DNA from: Streptomyces sp. CB02923
GTDB lineage: Bacteria; Actinomycetota; Actinomycetes; Streptomycetales; Streptomycetaceae
Reading direction: 5' to 3'
Length of the DNA stretch: 64,000 nucleotides
Assembly (NCBI RefSeq): GCF_001905005.1
Contig: NZ_LWKZ01000026.1
Location: forward strand, 186,001 to 250,000
The notes under the pieces were generated by a model. It had not been told where the DNA came from. It searched no databases and saw nothing but the letters and a program-made list of their open reading frames with translations. The translations under genes were made by a program, and so were the position numbers. Shown one piece after another: positions 55,260 through 63,256 of the stretch; positions within the stretch are counted from its first letter, which is position 1; each line of letters begins with the position of its first letter.

Positions 55260-55925
55260 TCAGCGGGGCCCGGCGGCCGCGCGCCAGAAGTCGCCGATGG
55301 ACTCCTCCAGCAGCCGGGCGCAGAACACCGCGTCCTGCGGGTCGTCACCTCGGTCGAGCCCGTCCTGCACCACGTCCAGGGCCAGACGGGTCAGTTCCTC
55401 CGGCGCCTCGTCCTCGTAGTAGGTGAGGAATGCCTGCGGAACGTCGATGTCCGTCGCCCGTACGCGCCGGACCAGTTCGGCGCATCCGGGGAAATACACC
55501 TGCATGTCGGTGTGGACGGCCAGGGCGAACGCGGCCTGGCTGCCCTGCGCGGCCAGCCAGCTCAGGGTGCCGTTGAACGCGTAAGCGGTGCGCTCCGGCG
55601 GCCAGCGGCGGCCGTGCACGTCGGTGAGGCCGAGCGCCCGCGCGCACTCCTGGAGTTTGGGCTGCGCGTCGTACACCAGCCGGGCGAGCCGGATGAACAG
55701 GTCGGCCGCCGGGCTGCGCGGGAACCGGGCCAGCGCCGTTCCGTACGCGGCGAGTTCGGCCGTGTGCGCCTGGGCCTCCGTACCGACCAGGCGGTGGAAC
55801 GCGTCGCCGGGCAGGCGGCCGTCGGCGGCGGCGTCCAGCAGCGCGTTGCCCACCGGCTCCTTCGCGCGTCGTGCCGCGAGTTCTTCGACGAGGTCCGAGG
55901 GCGTGACGGAGGGGGAATTGACCAT
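55260..55925 (-). CDS. Haem-oxygenase-fold (TenA/PqqC-like) protein
   Basis: A 221-residue all-helical protein of the haem oxygenase-like superfamily. Helix 2 contains ExxxH (Glu50, His54 in TEAQAHTAEL), and His138/Asp140 lie in ALAVHTDM, with an acidic YYEDEAPEE stretch after residue 169. These could form a di-iron site as in HDO oxygenases, but I cannot align all ligands. GGGAG precedes the ATG. It is the first gene of the operon with the FAD, HisF-like and quinone reductase genes, so it probably acts as an oxygenase or oxidase in that pathway. Confidence 0.75.
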   Translation of the reverse strand: MVNSPSVTPSDLVEELAARRAKEPVGNALLDAAADGRLPGDAFHRLVGTEAQAHTAELAAYGTALARFPRSPAADLFIRLARLVYDAQPKLQECARALGLTDVHGRRWPPERTAYAFNGTLSWLAAQGSQAAFALAVHTDMQVYFPGCAELVRRVRATDIDVPQAFLTYYEDEAPEELTRLALDVVQDGLDRGDDPQDAVFCARLLEESIGDFWRAAAGPR

Positions 55926-57023
55926 GGCGAGTACGCTCCCTTCACGAAAACAGATGCTTCGTGCCGCTGTTCGGCAACGGCACGCATACTTCGGCGACTT
56001 TCCAAGGAGGACAGCAGTCGACGCCGAGGAAATTGGGGATGATCAGGCGATTCGCCTTCGGTATCCGAGACTAAGTGCGGCGCCCCGCCGAAGGCCAGGA
56101 ACACCGCACCGGAATTCCACTTGTCCTTAAGAAGGCGCCACATCAGGCACAGCAAAACCCTGCTCTTCACGGAGTTCTCCGGCCTTCTCCAGTTGCGGCA
56201 CGGCAGAGCTCCGTGCGACCGGATCGAGCCAGTCGGCCGAACGGACCTCGCGCGCCCGGCGGTGCGCGCGAGGGACCGTCTTTCGAATTCGACACACCGG
56301 AGGGGAGGATTTCGGCCAATTCACCGGCGGCCGTCACGGCCGGGCGCGGACGAGCGCGGTGCGCGGCGTGGTGGCGCTGTGGCATCGGCGCCCTGATCAG
56401 GGCCACGATGCCCGAAGCGCGGTGGCCGGCGGAGGACCGGAGGGCCGTACGGAGGCATGGTAATTGCCGCCGTCTCATAACAGGTGGGAGTTACCCCTCT
56501 CTTCGGCCGGGGCCGACGGGAAGAGCTGCGCCCACCGGGCGTCGAGTGACCCGGGTTCCCCGTGGTGAGCGAAACGAACTGGCCAACTTTGGGGCGTGTC
56601 AAAAATGCATTACATGGAAGGGCTTCCAGCCCACCTGGACAGCGGTCGAAATTTCTGAAGATGATGCGGGGCAGAGCCGGAGTCCCCGATTCCCGCTCCA
56701 TTGGATTCGCCTCACGGTTCGTCCCGTGCGGGCGATGGCCGTGGTCGTGATGAACCGCGCGGCGCGTTCGCTGCGAAGAGCGCTGTATCGCACGGAAAAC
56801 TGCGCACTCTGAACAGGCGTCGTTTGTCGACGGCTTCGGACGCCGCTGCGTACGCCGCATCTGTGATCGATGTCGGTGAGTTCGGGTTCTGGCTCAACTT
56901 CTGTGACGCTGTCGCTGCGTGTGACGGTCGATGAGCACCAAGGCCTTCGTGAGTGCCTCTGGGCGACCCGTGCATGTCCGTTAGCCGGAGCACCGTATTA
57001 CGCCTGGTCAGTACCCTGCACGA
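55926..57023. other. Gene-free region of about 1.1 kb
   Basis: No frame here shows a recognisable protein or consistent third-position GC bias. Parts (55940-56180, 56560-56830) are poorer in GC than the rest of the window. It should hold the promoter of the HisF-like operon near 55926-56100. Decayed genes or a regulatory RNA are possible, but nothing is supported directly. Confidence 0.5.
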
Positions 57024-57464
57024 TCACAGCGTGCCACAGTGACCGGCCAGGCCGCGCAGTCCGGCTGTGAGGATGCCGGTCCGGAAGGTTTTCGTCAGCT
57101 CGTCGGTGTCGGATCGGTCGCAGTCGAAGTGCACCGACCAATCGACGAACGTCTCATCGGTGGCGGTAAGAGGCACAACCCGCATGACGGCCCGGTAGGA
57201 GTGCACAGGGTACGGAGAGCTGACGATGCCATAGGTCAGGGACCGCGCGTGGTCGTCCAGTGCCAGGAGGGACTCGACCACGGTCTCCCCGTCGGCCATG
57301 GACAGAGTGCGGACGCCTCCGACGCGGTCGGGTGCTTCCGGATCCGCCAGGACACAGCCTGCGACGGCCGGCTGCCAGATGGCCAGGCCCCCGAAGTCGC
57401 GGACCACGCGCCACACCGTGGTGACCCGGGCCGGGATGACAGCACTGGCGAATGCTTCGGGCAT
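57024..57464 (-). CDS. SRPBCC-family (START-like) protein
   Basis: A 146-residue helix-grip protein. The N-terminal SAVIPARVTTVWRVVRDFGGLAIWQPAV and the C-terminal helix region (TDELTKTFRTGILTAGLRGL) are characteristic of polyketide cyclase 2/SRPBCC proteins that bind hydrophobic ligands in a cavity. The function is unknown. It is divergent from the XRE regulator across a 261-bp gap in which nothing else is evident. Confidence 0.88.
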   Translation of the reverse strand: MPEAFASAVIPARVTTVWRVVRDFGGLAIWQPAVAGCVLADPEAPDRVGGVRTLSMADGETVVESLLALDDHARSLTYGIVSSPYPVHSYRAVMRVVPLTATDETFVDWSVHFDCDRSDTDELTKTFRTGILTAGLRGLAGHCGTL

Positions 57465-57725
57465 GAAAGAGCTCCGGTTCTGAGAGGGAGGGCCTGCGGA
57501 CAGCCGCCGTGGCGGCTTCCTCGACCTGCCTGGGAGAGGACGGCGGGAAAGGGCACCGGTGTGCGGTCGGCGGCGCGGTGCCCGGTCGGGGCACCGACGC
57601 TACGGGGGCAGCCATAGGCGTGGGAGGGTGCGCTGCGGCTACCCGTGACTGCTGGGCTGACTGCCACACCAGGGGGGTGCAGCGCACCCACGCCCCGAGG
57701 CGTGCGAGAGCTTTAGTGTGACGGC

Positions 57726-58586
57726 ATGGAAAGCGAGAACGAACTTGGTGACTACCTGCGCGCCCGTCGGGCGGCGGTCACGCCGGCGGATGTCGGACTG
57801 CCCGATGACGCGCCCCGCCGGGTGCCGGGGCTGCGGCGCGATGAGGTGGCGCTGCTGGCCGGGGTGAGCACCGATTACTACATCCGGCTGGAGCAGGGCC
57901 GTGAGCGGCACCCGTCCGAGCAGATGCTGCGGGCGATCGCCGCGGCACTGCGGCTGGACGGCGCGGCGACCACCCATCTCTTCCGGCTGGGCCGGTCGGT
58001 GTTCGGGACGGCGGCTGCCGTGACGACCGTCGCTCCGGAGTTGCTGAGACTGATGGACGGCATGCGCGAGGTTCCGGCTTTCGTGGTCGGGGCGGCGCAG
58101 GACGTGCTGGCGGCCAATGCGATGGCGACGGAGCTGTACAGCGGTTTCGCCCGGTACGACAACCTGCTGCGGATGATCTTCCTCGATCCCTTCGCGTGCG
58201 AGTTCTACGCCGACTGGGACCGCGCGGCGCGGATCGCGGTGGGCAACCTGCGGGCATCCTCCTCGCAGTTCCCGCGGGACGAGCGGATCGAGCGGGTCGT
58301 GGGCGAGCTGAGCGTACGCAGCCCCGCGTTCACGGGCCTGTGGGCACGCTACGAGGTCCGTCCCCGTACGCACGAGGACAAGCACTTCCGCCACCCGCAG
58401 GTGGGGGAGATACGTCTGCACTTCGAGGCTCTGGCCGTCACCAGCGCCCCCGGACAGCACCTGTCCGTCTACAGCGCGGAACCCGGCAGCGCCAGCGCCG
58501 ACGCCCTGGCCCTGCTCGGCCCGCTGTCCGAGCGGGAAGCGGCCTCGCCGGAGCGGACCCCTGCCACCAGAGAATGTCAAGCATGA
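57726..58586 (+). CDS. XRE-family regulator with MmyB-like ligand domain
   Basis: A 286-residue regulator. Residues about 5-75 are an HTH_31/XRE domain (YLRARRAAVTPADVGLP, then RRDEVALLAGVSTDYYIRLEQGRERHPS). Residues about 105-270 form the MmyB-like PAS-fold ligand domain (LLRLMDGMREVPAFVVGAAQDVLAANAMA), known to bind fatty-acid-like ligands in this family. Genes of this type normally sit beside an oxidoreductase they control; here a ruined aldo/keto reductase follows immediately. Confidence 0.93.
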   Translation: MESENELGDYLRARRAAVTPADVGLPDDAPRRVPGLRRDEVALLAGVSTDYYIRLEQGRERHPSEQMLRAIAAALRLDGAATTHLFRLGRSVFGTAAAVTTVAPELLRLMDGMREVPAFVVGAAQDVLAANAMATELYSGFARYDNLLRMIFLDPFACEFYADWDRAARIAVGNLRASSSQFPRDERIERVVGELSVRSPAFTGLWARYEVRPRTHEDKHFRHPQVGEIRLHFEALAVTSAPGQHLSVYSAEPGSASADALALLGPLSEREAASPERTPATRECQA

Positions 58587-58593
58587 CCGCGTC

Positions 58594-58844
58594 TTGGTAC
58601 GACGCCGCCGGTACCTACGAGAGAGCCGGGGCGAGCTCGCCCGCCCCGGTGGACCGGTCGACCTGATCTCGGCCGCCCACCACGCCGCGCCGTCGCAGGT
58701 GGCGCCGGCCTGGCTGCTGGCCCGCTCCGAAGTCGTCATGCCCATCCCCGTACCTCCAAAGTCGCGCACCTGGAGGAGAACCTGACGGCGGCGACCCTGC
58801 GGCTGAGCGACGCGGAGACCGACGAACTGACCGCCACCGCGTGA
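58594..58844 (+). pseudogene. Aldo/keto reductase C-terminal remnant, frameshifted
   Basis: Conserved C-terminal aldo/keto reductase motifs remain: PSQVAPAWLLARSEVVMPIPV in one frame, then after a frameshift near 58750 HLEENLTAATLRLSDAETDEL in another, with the stop at 58842-58844. The N-terminal two thirds (barrel and catalytic Tyr) are absent. It starts right after the XRE gene, so a deletion fused the intergenic region to the tail of the former target gene. Confidence 0.8.
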
Positions 58845-58951
58845 TAGCCGCCCCAGCCAGGCAGGCCTCCCGCTCCTTCGCACCGCCCTTCGCACCGTTA
58901 GCCAGCTGTTTTCCCGCTTCCGTCCCACACCCCTGTTCCTGTCGAAGAAAG

Positions 58952-59758
58952 ATGCCTGCCATGTTGCTGCCCTTTGATGAGGCGGGCCGAGGCCGCCCCG
59001 TCGTCCTGCTGCACGCCCGTCCCACCGACCGCACCATGTGGGGCGCCCACCTTCCCCTGCTCGCCGATGCGGGCGTGCGGGCCATCGCCCTGGACCTGCC
59101 CGGCCACGGCGACGCGCTCGTGCCCGACGACCACGAGGCGGCTCCCTGGACGGATGTACTCGACACGCTCGACCACCTCGGGGCCGACCGCTTCGTCCTG
59201 GCCGGGAACTCCCTCGGCGCCCTGGTGGCGCTCCAGGCCGCCGTCACGGCACCCGAGCGGATCGAGGGTCTGGTGCTCGTCGGGTACCGGCCCCACGACC
59301 AGCCGGCCTCCCCACGTCTGCAAGCCGCCTGGGACGCCGAACGGACGGCGCTCGCCGCCGACGACCTGGACGCAGCCGTGACAGCCGGCGTCGAGGCGTG
59401 GACCTCGGCCAGGGCGACCGAGGAGGTACGCACCCACGCCGCCCGCATGCTCCGCCGCCAGCTGACCGAACAGCTCGCCCACGGCGAACCATCGCAGGCG
59501 GCGGATCCCCTCGGCACGGGCTCGGCGGCGCTGCGCACGCTCAGGGGCGTGCCTGCTCTGGTCGGCGTCGGCGAGCGCGACATGCCCGACTTCCACGAGG
59601 GCGGCGAGGGTCTGGTCCGCGACCTCGATGCGGGTCGGACCGTCGTCATCCCCGCCGCAGGACACCTCGCGCCGCTGGAACAGCCTGCTGCGTTCTGTGC
59701 CCTGCTGTTGGACTTCGTCCGCCGCCTCCCGCAGCGGTCGTCGCCCGCGCACAGGTAG
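58952..59758 (+). CDS. Alpha/beta hydrolase
   Basis: A 268-residue hydrolase. The oxyanion region is VVLLHARPTDRTMW, the nucleophile elbow is LAGNSLGALVAL (Ser about residue 92), the acid is probably Asp in GVGERDMPDF and the His is in PAAGHLAPLEQP. GAAGAAAG precedes the ATG at 58952; an ATG nine bases later is an alternative. Substrates of such orphan hydrolases range from esters to lactones; none can be assigned. Confidence 0.9.
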   Translation: MPAMLLPFDEAGRGRPVVLLHARPTDRTMWGAHLPLLADAGVRAIALDLPGHGDALVPDDHEAAPWTDVLDTLDHLGADRFVLAGNSLGALVALQAAVTAPERIEGLVLVGYRPHDQPASPRLQAAWDAERTALAADDLDAAVTAGVEAWTSARATEEVRTHAARMLRRQLTEQLAHGEPSQAADPLGTGSAALRTLRGVPALVGVGERDMPDFHEGGEGLVRDLDAGRTVVIPAAGHLAPLEQPAAFCALLLDFVRRLPQRSSPAHR

Positions 59759-60600
59759 GACCTGCCTCTGACTGCCGACGTCGCCTGCCGCCTTTGACCG
59801 GATGCCGCACCTCATCCGAGCGGTTCCAGACTGGGCTGCGCCCCGATGACCGCGGCGCTCCCTGCTGCACGCCGGGTCCGTGCCGGATCCGGGCTGGAGC
59901 AGGCGCGGTCAGCGCGCTGCAGCCGCCGAAATCGGCGGGCCTGGGGCAGGCCACCGGCTCTGCCGCCCGCAGCGGCGGCAACGTGATCCCCAGCCCCTCC
60001 CCCGCGACGCCGGCCGGGGGCGGCCGGCAGCGGCGAGGCCACGGTTCACGTCCGGGTGGACAGTCGCGCGAGTGCCGCGTCGTACCGTGCCTGGAGTCCC
60101 GCCTCGGCCGATACGCGCAGCAGAGCGCCGAGCGCCCGTACCCGCACTATCCCGACTTCGCCCAGGACGAGCGGGCCATCGGCATCGGCGTGCGGGCGAT
60201 GGCCGGCTGGATCGCGGGGCGCACCCAGAGGGTGCAGCGTCTGCCGGGCAGATCCGGGGCCCGGGGCGACTGACTCCTGCTCTGGGGACCCGTGCCCCGG
60301 TTGCCGAAGGTTTCGCGGAACGCCGCTCCGGGCTCCCCCGCCCGTATTCGGCAGGAGGGTGCCGGGCCGGTCCCACCATGGCCCCTCACCGTGCGGGGGG
60401 ACAGGTGGCCTTTTGCTCGCAAAACACCCGTAACGGACTCCTGGTGGCGGCCGTTCTCAGGGCGCCGGTACCCCCTGCGTCCGTCCGGAGGACACCGTGA
60501 CCCCCTGCCTTCTTCCCGCATACGGCCCTGCCCCGGCCGAACCGCACGCCGCCGGCCCGAACCGCTCCTCACCGGCCACGCTCGCGCGCAGGCGCGCGGT
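59759..60600. other. Poorly coding region of 842 bp
   Basis: No complete gene is supported. In the plus frame ending at the TGA near 60271 a stretch (RYAQQSAERPYPHYPDFAQDE and following, to about 60255) looks protein-like and may be the tail of a decayed gene. The last 150 bp should hold the promoter of the ABC exporter gene. Confidence 0.4.
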
Positions 60601-62619
60601 ATGAAGCCGGGGCGGAGGACAGCGGACCGGGCCTCGGCCGTCTCCGCCGCGGAACAGGAACTCTTCGGGGGACGGCTGCGCTTCGACGGGTCCGGCAGCA
60701 AGCACGAGCGCGCCCTGACACACATGGCTTTCGGGCAGATGGCCGCCGCGCTGCCACGCATGGTGGTCGTGGTGCTGCGGGCCGGGCGGGCCGCCGATCC
60801 ACGGGCGCTGGCAGGCCTGGTCCTCGCGCAGGCCGGGCAGGGCGTGACGGGCGCGGTAGGGCTGGTGGCGGTCAACGGGGTGCTCAACGAGCTGTTCGCC
60901 ACCGGCCCGACCGGAGACAAGCTGCGGCAGTCGCTGCCCGCGCTCCTGGTGCTGGCCCTCGTCTCGGCCGCAGCGGCTCTGTTGTCGGCGTGGTCGACGG
61001 CGATGGCCGGGCGGCTGGAGCCGCAGGTCGAACGGACCGTCTCGCTCCGGTACTACGCGTCGGTCACCCGGGTGGAGGTCGTGGCGACCGAGCGGCCGGA
61101 GGTGCAGCGGCACCTGGAGGCCGGGAAGTTCGGCACCGACTCGGCGCGGCGCATGCTCGGCCTGTCGGTGGGGGTGGCCAACGTACTGATCGGCATGGTG
61201 GCGTCGGCCGTCGTACTGGCCCTGCTGCACTGGGCGCTGCTGCCGATGCTGCTGACGATCGCCCTGCCCAAGGGCTGGGGGGCGGTGCAGTCGGCGCGCC
61301 GCGAACACACCTCACGGCGGCACTGGGTCGACCACCAGCGCGCGGTGGCCACGCTGCTGCAGTACCTGACGCAGCCGAGTGCCGCGGGAGAGATCCGGGC
61401 GCACGGCGCGGGCGCCCTGCTGCTGCGCGGATACCGGCAGATGTCCGGGCTGATGGAGTGCGAACAGCGGCGCCTGGCCCGCGCCCAGGCCCACACCGAC
61501 CTGTTCGCCGGCTCCTTCTCCGGCCTGGCGTCGCTGGGCTGCTACGGCGTGCTGTGGTGGCTGCTGACCAGCGGCGGACTGCCGCTGGCCGTCGGCGGCA
61601 CCGCGGTGGTCGCCATCCGCACCTCCACCGCCCGGCTCACCTCGCTGGTGCAGCAGATCAACCGCATGTACGCGGAGATACTGCGACTCGCCGACACCGA
61701 GGCCGCCACCGAACTGGCCGCCCGGCACGCCATTCCGCGGTCGGGTACGCCCCTGCCCGCACGGGTGCGGGCGATCGAGGTGCACGGCGTCTCCTTCACC
61801 TATCCGGGCGCGGCGGCGCCCTCGCTCAAGGGGGTGGACCTGTCGGTACGGCGTGGTGCGGTGACGGCGCTGGTCGGCGCGAACGGTTCGGGCAAGTCCA
61901 CGCTGGCCAAGGTGCTGGCCGGGCTGCTGCTGCCCGGCAGCGGGACGGTGTGGTGGCACGGGGCCGGCGGGGAGCGGGTGGAGGTGAGCGAGGCCGACCG
62001 GGCGCAGGTCTTCCGGGCCATCGGGCTGCTGGCGCAGAACTTCCCCAACTGGGAGATGTCGGCCGCCACCAACGTCGCCATCGGAGCCGGTGATCTCCCC
62101 CGCGACATGACCTGCGTGAAAGAGGCGGCGCGGGCCGCCGACGTGGACCTCCTGATCGAGGGGCTGCCGCACGGGTGGGACTCCATCGTCGTGAAGGGGT
62201 ACGAGCGCGGGGTCCAGCTCTCGGGCGGGCAGTGGCAGAAGCTGGGAAACGCGCGAAGCCGCTACCGCGGAGCCCCGTTCCTGCTGGTCGACGAGCCGAC
62301 GTCGGCGCTCGATCCGCACGCGGAGATCACCGCCTTCGAGCAGTTGCGGACGCTGGCCGACAGCGGCACCGGAGTGGTGCTGATCACCCACCGGCTCGCC
62401 GCCACCGCCACGGCCGACCACATCTACGTCCTCGATGACGGGCGCATCGCCGAACACGGGCGCCACGCGGACCTCATGCGCCGCCCCGGTGGCCTGTACC
62501 GGGGGATGTTCGAAGCGCAGGCCGCCCAGTACGGCCTCACCCCGGTCGGCAGCTTCCCCGCCGCGCGGCACGACGCCGTACCGGCGCCGGGAGAAGGAGC
62601 CTGTCCGGACCTTCCCTAG
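60601..62619 (+). CDS. ABC exporter (fused permease-ATPase)
   Basis: A 672-residue half-transporter. The N-terminal permease has about six hydrophobic segments (for example LLVLALVSAAAALLSAWSTA and VLIGMVASAVVLALLHW). The ATPase has Walker A GANGSGKST (about residue 432), signature LSGGQWQKLGNAR (about 541) and Walker B LLVDEPTSALD, then H-loop THRLAAT. The sequence resembles actinobacterial exporters linked to peptide or lantibiotic clusters, but no precursor peptide is nearby. The ATG at 60601 is chosen by length; the frame is open upstream to 60292. Its 3' end overlaps the convergent dehydrogenase-like gene. Confidence 0.9.
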   Translation: MKPGRRTADRASAVSAAEQELFGGRLRFDGSGSKHERALTHMAFGQMAAALPRMVVVVLRAGRAADPRALAGLVLAQAGQGVTGAVGLVAVNGVLNELFATGPTGDKLRQSLPALLVLALVSAAAALLSAWSTAMAGRLEPQVERTVSLRYYASVTRVEVVATERPEVQRHLEAGKFGTDSARRMLGLSVGVANVLIGMVASAVVLALLHWALLPMLLTIALPKGWGAVQSARREHTSRRHWVDHQRAVATLLQYLTQPSAAGEIRAHGAGALLLRGYRQMSGLMECEQRRLARAQAHTDLFAGSFSGLASLGCYGVLWWLLTSGGLPLAVGGTAVVAIRTSTARLTSLVQQINRMYAEILRLADTEAATELAARHAIPRSGTPLPARVRAIEVHGVSFTYPGAAAPSLKGVDLSVRRGAVTALVGANGSGKSTLAKVLAGLLLPGSGTVWWHGAGGERVEVSEADRAQVFRAIGLLAQNFPNWEMSAATNVAIGAGDLPRDMTCVKEAARAADVDLLIEGLPHGWDSIVVKGYERGVQLSGGQWQKLGNARSRYRGAPFLLVDEPTSALDPHAEITAFEQLRTLADSGTGVVLITHRLAATATADHIYVLDDGRIAEHGRHADLMRRPGGLYRGMFEAQAAQYGLTPVGSFPAARHDAVPAPGEGACPDLP

Positions 62620-63256
62620 ACCGGCGGTCGAGGTGCTCGCTGAGCCGGACATGAGGCGGTACGGGACCTCCTGCCAGGCGGTGCCAGAGCCCCGGTGGCG
62701 TCGGCTGCCCCGGTGGCGCGGAGACGAGGTGGGCCAGCGCCCAGGAGACGAGGTGCGCCGGTGCCGTCCGCGGGTGCCCGCCGCGCCACGGGACGGACGT
62801 CACGCGTATCTCGCGCCGGTGCACGTCGTGGCAGGTGGCGACCGGGGTGGTCGGCTCCAGCGGGCGGACGGCGAGGATCACGTGGCCTCCCGTGCGTACC
62901 GTGCGCAGGGCCCGCGTGATCCCCGCGCCGGTCCCGGTGGTCTCCAGGACGACGTCGGGCGGAGCGTCCGGGAGCGCGCTGCGGAGCGGGAGCGCCCGCC
63001 GGATGAGTGCGGCGAGCGCCCCCTCGCCCACGACGGCCGCTGTTGCGCCTGCTTCGTACGCGGCCTGGGCTGCGGCGTGCGCGGTGGCAGCCCAGGCGTG
63101 TGCGGCGGTCTCGTCGGCGCAGGGTGCGGAGTAGCCACGTCCCCACGTCGCCGCCTCGGTGGTGCCTTCGACGAAGTACACCTCGTCCGGTTCCGCCTCG
63201 GCGGGCAGCGCGGGGGCGCCGTCCGGGCCGATGGTGATCCGCCACCATGCGTTCAT
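62537..63256 (-). CDS. Dehydrogenase-like Rossmann protein, overlaps exporter gene
   Basis: A 239-residue protein resembling only the cofactor-binding half of a medium-chain dehydrogenase (ATAAVVGEGALAALIRR as a degenerate Rossmann turn, then DVVLETTGTGAGITRALRTVRTGGHVILA). Zinc ligands and the GroES-like domain are missing. The ATG overlaps the stop of the Gfo/Idh/MocA gene (ATGA). Its last 83 bp overlap the convergent exporter, and the C-terminal 40 residues are Arg-rich and unlike a folded domain, so a frameshift or truncation near 62650 is possible. Confidence 0.6.
   Translation of the reverse strand: MNAWWRITIGPDGAPALPAEAEPDEVYFVEGTTEAATWGRGYSAPCADETAAHAWAATAHAAAQAAYEAGATAAVVGEGALAALIRRALPLRSALPDAPPDVVLETTGTGAGITRALRTVRTGGHVILAVRPLEPTTPVATCHDVHRREIRVTSVPWRGGHPRTAPAHLVSWALAHLVSAPPGQPTPPGLWHRLAGGPVPPHVRLSEHLDRRSREGPDRLLLPAPVRRRAARRGSCRPG

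Noticed and set aside
58595..59649. Minus-strand open frames opposite the alpha/beta hydrolase.
   Set aside because: The plus strand encodes a complete hydrolase with catalytic motifs; the opposite frames have no motifs.
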